Source of the DNA: FEN-1219 sp963713355
Lineage (GTDB): Bacteria; Pseudomonadota; Gammaproteobacteria; Steroidobacterales; Rariloculaceae
DNA length: 64,000 nucleotides
NCBI GenBank assembly: GCA_963713355.1
Contig: CAVQLK010000011.1
Coordinates: forward strand, 744,001 to 808,000
Reading direction: 5' to 3'
Position numbers and translations under genes: made by a program. Of the stretch, positions 27,089 through 35,496 are shown in pieces. The notes below the pieces were generated by a model. That model was not told the DNA's origin, did not search any database, and saw only the letters and a list, made by a program, of their open reading frames with translations. The stretch's first letter is position 1; the number at the start of each line of letters is the position of its first letter.

Positions 27089-28198
27089 ATGAAAACCAAA
27101 GCAGCGGTCGCGTGGGAAGCCGGCAAGCCTTTGAGCATCGAGGAAGTCGAGCTCGGGGGTCCCAAGGAAGGCGAGGTGCTGGTGCGGCTCGTTGCGACGG
27201 GCGTTTGCCATACGGACGCCTACACGTTGTCGGGCGCCGACCCAGAGGGCGCGTTCCCGTCGATTCTCGGGCACGAAGGTGGCGGCGTCGTCGAGGAAGT
27301 CGGCAAGGGCGTGAAGACCGTCAAGGCCGGCGACCACGTGATTCCGCTGTACACGCCCGAGTGCAAGAAGTGCAAGTTCTGCAAGTCCGGCAAGACGAAT
27401 CTCTGCGTCGCGATCCGCGCGACGCAGGGCAAGGGCTTGATGCCGGACGGCACGAGCCGCTTCTCGAAGAAAGGCAAGCAAATCCTGCACTTCATGGGCA
27501 CGTCGACGTTCTCCGAATACACGGTGCTGCCCGAGATCGCGCTCGCGAAGATTGCGAAGAAAGCGCCGCTCGAGAAGGTGTGCCTGCTCGGATGCGGCAT
27601 CACAACGGGCATCGGCGCCGTGCTCAACACGGCGAAAGTGAAGCCGGGCTCGACGGTCGCCGTGTTCGGCCTCGGCGGCGTCGGCTTGAGCGTGATTCAG
27701 GGCGCCGTCATGGCGAAGGCGGAGCGCATCATTGCGGTCGACATCAATCCCGGAAAAGAAGAGATGGCGCGCGCGCTCGGCGCGACGGACTTCGTCAACC
27801 CGAAGAATTTCGACAAGCCGGTGCAGCAAGTCATCGTCGGCATGACGGAGTGGGGCGTCGACTATTCGTTCGAGTGCGTAGGCAACACGCAGCTCATGCG
27901 CTCCGCGCTCGAATGCTGCCACCGAGGGTGGGGCGAGTCGATCATCATCGGCGTCGCGGCGTCGGGCCAGGAGATCAGCACGCGGCCGTTTCAGCTCGTC
28001 ACGGGCCGCGTCTGGCGCGGCAGCGCGTTCGGCGGCGTCAAAGGCCGCACGCAGTTGCCCGGCATGGTGAAGCAGTACATGGACGGCAAGATCGAAATCG
28101 ACTCGATGATCACGCACACGATGGGTCTCGAGAAGATCAACGAGGCCTTCGACCTCATGCACGAAGGCAAGAGCATTCGGTCCGTCATTCACTTCTGA
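27089..28198 (+). CDS. frmA: S-(hydroxymethyl)glutathione dehydrogenase / class III alcohol dehydrogenase
   Basis: This zinc enzyme oxidises the glutathione adduct of formaldehyde to S-formylglutathione. Visible are the catalytic zinc ligands in GVCHTDAYT and GHEGGG, the structural-zinc cysteines in ECKKCKFCKSGKTNLC, the NAD motif GLGGVGLSVIQG, and the class III hallmark FSKKGKQILHFMGTSTFSEYTV. 369 residues, normal length. The start follows a purine-rich AAGAAG. No S-formylglutathione hydrolase is adjacent. Formate from this route could feed the formate dehydrogenase at the window start, but that is speculation. Confidence 0.95.
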   Translation: MKTKAAVAWEAGKPLSIEEVELGGPKEGEVLVRLVATGVCHTDAYTLSGADPEGAFPSILGHEGGGVVEEVGKGVKTVKAGDHVIPLYTPECKKCKFCKSGKTNLCVAIRATQGKGLMPDGTSRFSKKGKQILHFMGTSTFSEYTVLPEIALAKIAKKAPLEKVCLLGCGITTGIGAVLNTAKVKPGSTVAVFGLGGVGLSVIQGAVMAKAERIIAVDINPGKEEMARALGATDFVNPKNFDKPVQQVIVGMTEWGVDYSFECVGNTQLMRSALECCHRGWGESIIIGVAASGQEISTRPFQLVTGRVWRGSAFGGVKGRTQLPGMVKQYMDGKIEIDSMITHTMGLEKINEAFDLMHEGKSIRSVIHF

Positions 28199-28206
28199 CG
28201 GGGCGC

Positions 28207-28652
28207 GTGCGTCCGGCCCGTTCGATACTGGTTGTCTGCGCCGCGCTCGGCGGCCAAGCCGGCGTGGCGCAGCCGCTCTGCAATCGAAGCGGCGCCGTAC
28301 AAGGTTGAATGTGCGCCCGATCAGGCCTGTCGGCGTCGATCTCGCGACGTACATCGGCTGGCGCGTATTTCAGGCGCAGTGCGCGACCTGTCATGCGGCC
28401 GACGCGCGCGGCTCGAGCTTCGCGCCCGATCTCGCGCTTCGCATGGGCGGCATGACGCAGCGCGACTTCTTCGCGGTACTGGATCGCGGCTACTTCGGAC
28501 CGCAGAGCACGATGCCGCCGCGCGGCCGCGATCCGAACGTCGCGCCGTATTACGATGAGCTCTGGTCGTTCCTGAGCGCGCGAATCGCGGGCGATCTACC
28601 GCCGGGCCCCGTGACGAGGCTGCCTGAGGACGAGGACGCAGTGGTCGACTAG
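28207..28652 (+). CDS. Small cytochrome c, signal peptide and mature part in different frames
   Basis: The mature domain (28305-28652 frame) has one heme c site CATCH, the downstream axial Met candidate in STMPPRG, and helix FDELWSFLSARIAG-like ending, typical of a mono-heme class I cytochrome. As read from ATG 28305 it lacks a signal peptide, yet heme attachment requires export. A good signal peptide (RPARSILVVCAALGGQAG, from GTG 28207) lies just upstream in another frame, with a linking piece EAAPYKVE in the third. Two single-base breaks between 28275 and 28337 would join them. Confidence 0.7.
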
Positions 28653-28656
28653 CCGG

Positions 28657-30909
28657 CTAGAACTCGACGCGCACGCCGATCCACGCGGCCAGCGGCGCGC
28701 CGGGCCCCACGAAGAACGGCTCCTCGAAGTCGTCGCCGAGCACGTCGTCGGCTTCGCCGAACACGCCGAACGTCTCGTATTCCTCGTCGAGCAGATTATC
28801 GACGCTCGCGAACACGCTCGCACGTTCGCCGAAACGGTATTCGGCGCGCAGGTTGAGAATGGAATAGCCGTCGAGTTCCTCGAGCGAGTTGCCTTCGTCG
28901 CCGCGGAAGTACGCGCCGGACGAGGCCAGGACATCGACGCCGAACATCAGAGCGTCGGTCATGGCGAAGCGCATGCCGGCCTTCAGCAGGTGCGAAGGTA
29001 TGAGCGGCAGCCGGTCGCCGGCCTCGACCTCGATCTCGCCGTCGACGGCCTCGGGGTGATTCGGGCTCGCGACCGCGAACTCCTCGCGGAACGTCGCATC
29101 GAGATACGTGTAGTCGAGCGACCACGTGAACCGCTCGCCGGCTGCGCCGGCGAGGTTGGCCTCGAAACCGTCGCGGCGTGTCTCGCCGACGTTGTCGAAG
29201 AAGCCTTCGTTCGTCAGGGCGCCGGCGCTGATGAACAAGATGTCGTCGTCGTTCGTCGTGCGGAAGACGCCGGCGTTCCAGCGCCCGCCGTCCCACTCGC
29301 CGCGCACGCCGCCCTCGAATGTCTTGGCTACGACTTGCTCGAGCGGCGGATCCGCGACGAATGCGTTCGGCAAGCGGCACGGATCATCCTCGTCGGCGCA
29401 GGTCAGCTCGACGGGTGAAGGTGCGCGATTGGCTTCGCTGTAGCTCGCATAGAACACGAGGGCGTCCGTGCCGACGGTGACGCCGACTGCCGGATTGAAG
29501 CGCTCGAACGTGTGGTCGCCGTCGAGATCGTCGTCGAGCTGGTCCTCGAGCAGGACGTGCGTGCGGTTGTAGCGCCCTGATACGGTGAGTGCCGTGCGCT
29601 CACCGAACGTAAACATGTTGCTCAGATAGAAGCCCGTGTTCGTCGTCGACGACTCGAGACCCGTGAAGGCTTCGCCGACGAATACGCCGCCGGCTATGGC
29701 TTGCCGCGTGTCGTCGAGCGCGCCGAGCTCCGTGCTCGCGCCGAACTCGACGTCGGCGTCGTCGTGGCTCGCGCCGAACGTGAAGCGATTCTCGCGGCCC
29801 GCGAGATTGCCCGTGAGGTCTGCCTGCAGCGCGAAGCCGGCGCCGTCTTGCTCGGTGTCCGTGCGATTGACCGTGGCGCCTTCGAGGCTGTCGTCCGCGG
29901 GGATCGGCAAGCCGTTCTCGTCGAGCGCGAGCTCTTCCTCCTCGCAGATGAAGCCTGGCGTGGCCACGCATTCCTCGAAGTCCGAGTCGTCGCCATTCAA
30001 CGAGTCGATGTCGCTCGCGCGCACGTAAATGTTGCCGCGCAGCGTGACGTTCGGTGACAGGCTCTGCTCGGCGCTGACGCTGAGCATCGTCAGCGCGTTC
30101 TCCGTGTGATCCGGATGCGTAAAAATCGCTTCGCGCTCGAGCTCGAGCAGATCCTCGGGCGCGGCGCCGTTGCCGACGAGATCGGTAGCGACGCGCGTCA
30201 AGCTGACGTCGACGCGCGAGCGCTCCCCGAGCGACGTCAGCTTCGCGAAGATCTGCTGCGCCTCGGTCGGCGAGAAGTCGCGCCAGCCGTCCTCTTCGAG
30301 ATGCGATGCCGTGACGAAGTAACCGAGCTCGTCGCTGAGCGAGCCGCCGGTCTCGGCCTGCAGCTCGACTCGGCCGAACGATCCGGCTGTCAACTCCGCG
30401 CGCGAGCCCTCGTGAGCGAAGCCGTCCTTCGTTCGCACGGCGATTGCGCCGCCGAGCGCATTCAAGCCGAACAGGGGGTTCGAGCCCGGCACGAGGTAAA
30501 CGCTGTCGATAGCGCTCTGCGGTATCAGAGACCAGTTCACGGTGTCGCCGAACGGCTCGTTGATGCGGACGCCGTCCTGGTAGATCGCGAGCCCTTGCGG
30601 TAAGCCGAGCAGCGGCGAGCCGACGAAGCCGCGGTATTGGACGTCGGGTTGCAGTGGATTGCTTTGCGCGTCGTTGACGAACACGCTTCCCATGCTGCGT
30701 TTCATGAAATCGGCCAGATCGAGAGCGCCCTGATCGCGGAGCTCGGCTGCGCTCGCGGTCTGGACATTGGCGGCAATCCGTCTGGTCTCGAGCTCGCCGC
30801 CGAGCGGCGTAGCGCCGATCACGTCGATGACTTCGACCTGTGGTGGCGGTTGCGCGAGTGCGGCCACCGTCGCGCCGAGGCACACGGCCGAGCATAGAAA
30901 CGTTCGCAT
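28657..30909 (-). CDS. TonB-dependent outer-membrane receptor
   Basis: A 750-residue receptor with signal peptide (MRTFLCSAVCLGATVAALAQ), a TonB-box-like EVIDVIG, a plug domain (LADFMKRSMGSVF, then VPGSNPLFGLNALGGAIAV) and a 22-strand barrel ending in a terminal Phe (WIGVRVEF), the outer-membrane insertion signal. Extracellular loops are rich in Asp and Glu, which may suit a metal or cationic ligand. The ligand cannot be deduced: no siderophore, vitamin or sugar genes are adjacent. It is convergent with the cytochrome gene. Confidence 0.92.
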   Translation of the reverse strand: MRTFLCSAVCLGATVAALAQPPPQVEVIDVIGATPLGGELETRRIAANVQTASAAELRDQGALDLADFMKRSMGSVFVNDAQSNPLQPDVQYRGFVGSPLLGLPQGLAIYQDGVRINEPFGDTVNWSLIPQSAIDSVYLVPGSNPLFGLNALGGAIAVRTKDGFAHEGSRAELTAGSFGRVELQAETGGSLSDELGYFVTASHLEEDGWRDFSPTEAQQIFAKLTSLGERSRVDVSLTRVATDLVGNGAAPEDLLELEREAIFTHPDHTENALTMLSVSAEQSLSPNVTLRGNIYVRASDIDSLNGDDSDFEECVATPGFICEEEELALDENGLPIPADDSLEGATVNRTDTEQDGAGFALQADLTGNLAGRENRFTFGASHDDADVEFGASTELGALDDTRQAIAGGVFVGEAFTGLESSTTNTGFYLSNMFTFGERTALTVSGRYNRTHVLLEDQLDDDLDGDHTFERFNPAVGVTVGTDALVFYASYSEANRAPSPVELTCADEDDPCRLPNAFVADPPLEQVVAKTFEGGVRGEWDGGRWNAGVFRTTNDDDILFISAGALTNEGFFDNVGETRRDGFEANLAGAAGERFTWSLDYTYLDATFREEFAVASPNHPEAVDGEIEVEAGDRLPLIPSHLLKAGMRFAMTDALMFGVDVLASSGAYFRGDEGNSLEELDGYSILNLRAEYRFGERASVFASVDNLLDEEYETFGVFGEADDVLGDDFEEPFFVGPGAPLAAWIGVRVEF

Positions 30910-30938
30910 GTTTCCCCTGAGAGCCCCGGCGCACTAGC

Positions 30939-31139
30939 TCAGCGGCGCAGCAGCCACAGCACGAGCGACAGCACCACCGACACGAGCAGGCAGGTCGCGA
31001 GCGGGAAGTAGAACACGCTGTTGCCGGTTTGGATACGGAAGTCGCCGGGCAAACGGCCGAGCCCGAGCTTCGAGAGCCACGGCCAGAGCAAACCGGCAAC
31101 GAGCACTGCGATGCCGATCGTGATCAGCGTGCGTTGCAT
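30939..31139 (-). CDS. DUF2905 family small membrane protein
   Basis: 66 residues with two membrane helices separated by the family motif LGRLPGDFRIQTGN, which is diagnostic of DUF2905. Function unknown. It starts 2 bases after the thioredoxin gene on the same strand and so is probably cotranscribed with it. Confidence 0.9.
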   Translation of the reverse strand: MQRTLITIGIAVLVAGLLWPWLSKLGLGRLPGDFRIQTGNSVFYFPLATCLLVSVVLSLVLWLLRR

Positions 31140-31141
31140 CG

Positions 31142-31891
31142 TCAGTGCAGCGCGGTGGCGAGCTTGCGGCGGTACTCGGCGACGAGCGCCGGCTCCGACG
31201 CGGCCAGCGTGAACAACGCGACGAGCTGCGCGCGCGCCTCGTCGGCCTGGGAATGGCGGCCGAGGCGAACGACCTCGAGCAGCTCCTCCATGGCTTCACG
31301 AAATCGCCGTTTGCCGGCGAGCACGCTCGCGAGCTTGATGCGCGCGTCGTGGTCGAGCGGATCGATGCCGATCTGCTCGCGGAGCTCGACCTCGCCTGGA
31401 CCGCCGGCGCCCGCCTTCGCGAACGCAATACCTTGCTCGAGCGTCGCGATGCGATCGGCGAGCGCGATGTCGCGCGGCACGTTGGCAAGCAACTCCGCCG
31501 CTGCGTCGACATTGCCGGCCGCGAGGGCCGCCTCGGCGGCACGCAACGCTTCCTCGCCGGCCGACGGGACGAGCTGGCCGAAGAACTCGCGGACTTGGGC
31601 CTCCGGAACCGCTCCCATGAACTGCGCGACCGCGCGTCCGTCCTTGAACGCGATGACGTTGGGAATCGAACGGATGTTGAACGCTTGCGACAGGTCTGGA
31701 TTCTCGTCGGAATTGATCTTGACGAGCTTGACGCGGCCGCCGAACGCGTCTGAGACCTTGTCGAGCGTGGGGCCGAGCGTGCGGCAAGGGCCGCACCACG
31801 GCGCCCAGAAATCGACGACGACGGGGACTGTTTTCGAAGCTTCGACGACCTCGCGCTCGAAGGTGGCGGTGCTGACATCCATGTGCGTCAT
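31142..31891 (-). CDS. Thioredoxin-fold protein with TPR-like C-terminus (CnoX/YbbN type)
   Basis: Residues 1-115 are a thioredoxin domain with the active site WCGPC and cis-Pro segment SIPNVIAF. Residues 120-249 are helical and TPR-like (ALRAAEAALAAGNVDAAAELL), the arrangement of the chaperedoxin CnoX (YbbN), which protects proteins under oxidative stress. Unlike E. coli CnoX (SxxC), this protein keeps both redox cysteines. The start is at MTHMDVS; the second Met (31882) is equally possible. Divergent from the CxxCH gene. Confidence 0.87.
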   Translation of the reverse strand: MTHMDVSTATFEREVVEASKTVPVVVDFWAPWCGPCRTLGPTLDKVSDAFGGRVKLVKINSDENPDLSQAFNIRSIPNVIAFKDGRAVAQFMGAVPEAQVREFFGQLVPSAGEEALRAAEAALAAGNVDAAAELLANVPRDIALADRIATLEQGIAFAKAGAGGPGEVELREQIGIDPLDHDARIKLASVLAGKRRFREAMEELLEVVRLGRHSQADEARAQLVALFTLAASEPALVAEYRRKLATALH

Positions 31892-31951
31892 TGTACTGCA
31901 CGCCCCGCGCGGAGCATGGCCGTCGTTGCGAGGTTTTGGCAAGCTACGCGT

Positions 31952-33322
31952 ATGACTACTGATCACCGCAAGCACGGATCTCGCGCGCGTCTGGTTGCGC
32001 TCGGCGCGGTTGGCATCGCCGTGCTCGGCGGCGCTGCGTCGTGGCTCCTGCTCGGTGAGCGTTTCCGCGGCGATTCCGCGCTCGAGGAGACCGAGCCGGC
32101 GCCGATAGGCTACGCGCCGACAGCCCCGGCGGCGGGCTCCGTGCTGCGCTACGAGACCGAGTATCCGACGATCCCGTATACGACGGGCAAGCGCACGGAC
32201 CGCGTAGCCGCGCTGATCGACCGCATCGAGCGCGGCGAGACGACGCTCGAGCACGCGGGCTCACGCGGCTACCTCGACTCGCTGCTGGCGGCGCTCGAGA
32301 TCGATCCGTCGTCGCAAACGCTCGTGTACTCGCAGACGAGCTTGCAGAGCAAGCTCATCGGTCCCAGGACGCCGCGTGCGATCTACTTCAACGACGACGT
32401 CTACTTAGGCTTCGTGCAAGACGGGCCGATCGAGATCGCCGCGCTCGATCCGAGCTTGGGACCCGTGTTCTATCTTCTCGAGCAGAATCCAGTCTCGCCG
32501 GTGTTCGGCGCCGAGCTCGGCCGCTGCTTGAGCTGCCACGACTCGTACTCGCTGACGGGCGGCGGTGTGCCGCGCTTCATCGTCGGCTCGGGCTACACGG
32601 GCACGACGGGCATGCTCGTCTCGCACGAGGGCTGGATCCTCGTCTCCGACCGCACGCCGCTGAAGAGCCGCTGGGGCGGGTGGTATGTGACGGGCCGGCA
32701 TGGCAGCCAAGTGCACCTCGGCAACATGGTCATCAAGACGCTGGACGACTTCGACAAGCTCGAGGAGCTGCGGGTCGGCAACGTCGAAACGCTCGACGCG
32801 CTCGTCGACGTGAAGCCATACCTCACAAACACGAGCGATATCGTCGCGTTGCTCGTGCTGCAGCATCAGGCCGACGTCCAGAACCTCATCACTCGCTTGA
32901 GCTACGACGCGCGGACGGCCGCGGACAAGCGTGAAGAGCCGCTCGAGGCGACGGCCGAGCGCCTGTTGCGCATGATGCTGTTCGTCGACGCCGTGGAATA
33001 CACGGAGCCGATCTCGGGCCGCCCGGAATTCGTCGAGCAGTTCACGCGCCGCGCCGTGCGCGACACGCAAGGCCGTTCACTGCGCGATTTCGACTTGACG
33101 CGGCGCTTGTTCCGCTATCCGCTGAGCTACGTCATCTACTCGCCGGCGTTCGACGCGCTGCCTGACGATGCCAAGGGCATCTTTCAAAAACGGTTGAACG
33201 AGGTCCTGACAGGCCGCGACACGAGCGAAGATTTCGCGCAGTTGACCGCGGCAGACCGCACCGCGATCCTCGAGATTCTCCGCGACACGAAGCCTGACTT
33301 CGCGGCCGGCGTAGCCCACTGA
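31952..33322 (+). CDS. Membrane-anchored protein with single heme c motif, function unknown
   Basis: 456 residues with an N-terminal membrane anchor or signal (ARLVALGAVGIAVLGGAASWLLL) and one CLSCH heme c site at residues 192-196. Around it are well-formed segments YFNDDVYLGFVQDG, SPVFGAELGR before the heme and SRWGGWYVTGRHG after it. It does not look like a class I cytochrome; the heme lies within a large unknown domain, followed by a helical C-terminal half. I know this layout only as uncharacterised bacterial proteins. Probably periplasmic and redox-active or a heme sensor; the partner is unknown. Confidence 0.75.
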   Translation: MTTDHRKHGSRARLVALGAVGIAVLGGAASWLLLGERFRGDSALEETEPAPIGYAPTAPAAGSVLRYETEYPTIPYTTGKRTDRVAALIDRIERGETTLEHAGSRGYLDSLLAALEIDPSSQTLVYSQTSLQSKLIGPRTPRAIYFNDDVYLGFVQDGPIEIAALDPSLGPVFYLLEQNPVSPVFGAELGRCLSCHDSYSLTGGGVPRFIVGSGYTGTTGMLVSHEGWILVSDRTPLKSRWGGWYVTGRHGSQVHLGNMVIKTLDDFDKLEELRVGNVETLDALVDVKPYLTNTSDIVALLVLQHQADVQNLITRLSYDARTAADKREEPLEATAERLLRMMLFVDAVEYTEPISGRPEFVEQFTRRAVRDTQGRSLRDFDLTRRLFRYPLSYVIYSPAFDALPDDAKGIFQKRLNEVLTGRDTSEDFAQLTAADRTAILEILRDTKPDFAAGVAH

Positions 33323-33366
33323 AGAGTCGCTTCGCGAGGGCCAAGGGCCCGCATCGCGCGACGTCC

Positions 33367-34299
33367 ATGAGCTTCAGTCCCACCGCCCCTCCGTCCCGGT
33401 TCGCTTTGGCGGCTGCATTCGCGATCATCTATCTGATTTGGGGCTCGACGTTCCTTGCGATCCTGTTCGCGATAGAGACGCTGCCGCCGTTCTTGATGGC
33501 GGGTATGCGGTTCCTCGTTGCAGGCTCACTGGTCTATGCATGGTCGCGCCTCGTGAATGGGACGGGGGCGCCGAGCCGAGCGCAGTGGCTTGCGGCTGCG
33601 GCCGTGGGCGTCCTGCTGCTCGTAGGCGGCAACGGCCTGCTCGTCTGGTCCGAGCAGCGCATACCGTCGGGTGTCGCCGCGTTGCTCGTCGGTACGGTGC
33701 CGTGCTTCATGGCATTGATTGACTGGCTGCGGCCGGGCGGCTTGCGCCCCTCCGGGTACGTCTTCGCGGGTTTGCTGCTTGGCTTGGTCGGGCTTTTCTG
33801 GCTCGTAGGTCCGGACACGCTGATCGGCGGCGGCCGTGCCGACTTCATCGGCGCCGCAGTGGTCGTCTTGGGCTCGTTCTCGTGGGCGCTGGGCTCGATT
33901 TACTCGCGTCACGCACGGACCCCGGCGTCGCCGTTCTTGTCGACGGCCATGCAGATGCTCGCGGGCGGCGCTGTGCTGCTCCTGCTCAGTGTGCTGCTCG
34001 GCGAGCCGTGGGCATTCGACGCACGCGCCGTCTCGTTGCGTTCAGCGTTCGGGCTTCTTTATCTGATCGTGCTCGGCTCGATCGTCGCGTTCAGCGCGTA
34101 CATCTGGCTGCTGCGCGTCAGCACGCCGGCGCGCGTCAGCACGTACGCCTACGTGAATCCCGTCGTCGCCGTGCTGCTCGGTTGGGCGCTCGCCGGCGAG
34201 GAGCTGACGCTTCGAATTGGCGTAGCGGCCGCCATCATCGTCAGCGGGGTGGCTCTGATCACCCTCGCGCCGAAGAAGCTACCTCCTCACGGCCGTTGA
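33367..34299 (+). CDS. EamA/DMT family transporter (YedA-like)
   Basis: 310 residues with ten hydrophobic helices in two EamA repeats. Motifs IYLIWGSTFLAI at the start, GGNGLLVWSEQRIPSG in the first half and TYAYVNPVVAVLLGW with GEELTLR in the second half match the YedA/RhaT-like drug and metabolite exporters. Substrate unknown. It is 44 bases downstream of the CxxCH gene on the same strand. Confidence 0.92.
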   Translation: MSFSPTAPPSRFALAAAFAIIYLIWGSTFLAILFAIETLPPFLMAGMRFLVAGSLVYAWSRLVNGTGAPSRAQWLAAAAVGVLLLVGGNGLLVWSEQRIPSGVAALLVGTVPCFMALIDWLRPGGLRPSGYVFAGLLLGLVGLFWLVGPDTLIGGGRADFIGAAVVVLGSFSWALGSIYSRHARTPASPFLSTAMQMLAGGAVLLLLSVLLGEPWAFDARAVSLRSAFGLLYLIVLGSIVAFSAYIWLLRVSTPARVSTYAYVNPVVAVLLGWALAGEELTLRIGVAAAIIVSGVALITLAPKKLPPHGR

Positions 34300-34410
34300 C
34301 CGGGCCCGGTCCCGATGGCGGGATGATTGCAGTCGCGGTCCGCCCGCGCTATAACCACGGCTCGTCGGACGTCCTGCGCAACCCCTTTAGTTAAAAGGAA
34401 AAAATAGGCC

Positions 34411-35337
34411 ATGCGCGTACCCGTTCTGCGACCCCTCGCCTTCACCGTTGTACTCGCCGCAGCCGGGCTTGCCGGCGGGGTGCTTGGCCAACGCGCCGAA
34501 GAGCCCGAGGAAATCACGGTCCGAGGACAGAAATCGCTGGGCGAATACCGGCTAGAGCTGGAGCGGGCCCGCGAGGAGGTCTTCAGGCAATTCAACGAGG
34601 CGAACAAGGGCAACGACACTGATATTAGATGTCGGGACGAGCAGCCGACGGGCAGTCGAATGTCGCAAAACGTGTGCCGGTCCGCTGCCGAGAACAGGGT
34701 GGACGCCGCCGCAGCTCGCGACTTCCTCGGCTCGCTGCTCATGAGCGCCGGCAATTACAGAACATATACGTGCTGCGCCCCGCCAGGCACACAAGTCGCC
34801 GCGAACATAGGCACGGGCGAAGCGCAGGCTGCAGGACAGAGCGGAGAGGCGGACGCGCTGGCCAAATTCGAGCAGGAATGGAACCGGCTCTTGACCGAGG
34901 ACCGGCAGTTCTACCGGGCCGTCGTGAAGTACGTCGAGCTCGAAGACGAGTACGACAAGGCACGCGGTGTGACCGAGGAAGCGCTCCAAGTCCCAGTCGC
35001 GGCGGTAACGGTTTCGCAGCCGAGCGGGCCGCAGTGCGAGGCTACGACGCTGACCGAATATTTTCAGCGGAACACGGTGGCGCGCGTCTCGGGCACGATC
35101 AGCCTCGCGAGCTGCCCGGCGGGAACGACGGGGAACTACAACGTCGTTGCACGCGTCAGGGAAGAGAGCGGCGAGATCAAGCCGATCGAGTTCAGCGAGA
35201 CGTGGCAGCGCGCCGACGCGGGAGACGTGACCTTCAATACCGACTACCCGATCGGCGAGAACGTCGAGCTCGTGAACGTCCGCGTACGTGACCTGAAGTG
35301 CACCTGCGCCGATCCCGTGCCGGCAGCAACTCCGTAA
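34411..35337 (+). CDS. Secreted protein of unknown function
   Basis: 308 residues with a Sec signal (RPLAFTVVLAAAGLAGGVLG). After EEITVRGQKSLGEYRLEL a helix (AREEVFRQFNEANKGND) leads into a Cys-containing segment with CRDEQPTGSRMSQNVC. I recall this N-terminal pattern (ITVxG, REEVF, PTGSRI, VC) from uncharacterised periplasmic proteins of gammaproteobacteria. A second half has beta character and paired cysteines CEAT...CPAG and CTC. Function unknown. A short palindrome CCTTTAGTTAAAAGG precedes the start and includes the likely Shine-Dalgarno AAAGGA. Confidence 0.8.
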   Translation: MRVPVLRPLAFTVVLAAAGLAGGVLGQRAEEPEEITVRGQKSLGEYRLELERAREEVFRQFNEANKGNDTDIRCRDEQPTGSRMSQNVCRSAAENRVDAAAARDFLGSLLMSAGNYRTYTCCAPPGTQVAANIGTGEAQAAGQSGEADALAKFEQEWNRLLTEDRQFYRAVVKYVELEDEYDKARGVTEEALQVPVAAVTVSQPSGPQCEATTLTEYFQRNTVARVSGTISLASCPAGTTGNYNVVARVREESGEIKPIEFSETWQRADAGDVTFNTDYPIGENVELVNVRVRDLKCTCADPVPAATP

Positions 35338-35390
35338 CCACCGCTACTCGAGACCCACCCGTGCAGGGCGTGACCGCGGCCGCGGCGCGG

Positions 35391-35417
35391 TGGCGTTGCA
35401 CCGTCGCCGCAACGCCA
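35391..35417. terminator. Hairpin between the secreted protein and proS
   Basis: A perfect 9-base stem (TGGCGTTGC with GCAACGCCA) around a 9-base loop, 54 bases after a stop codon. No U tract follows, so it may only be a weak or Rho-assisted terminator. Confidence 0.35.
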
Positions 35418-35496
35418 TTGTGGTCAGAGCCTACAGCGGGCTCGCGCGCCGCGGCGCTTCCGGGACGGTCTACGAGCGGCTATCCTTCGGGCCCTT

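Noticed and set aside
29600..31099. 499-codon minus-strand frame overlapping the TonB receptor in another frame
   Set aside because: Arg-rich shadow of the receptor gene, which has all family features in its own frame.
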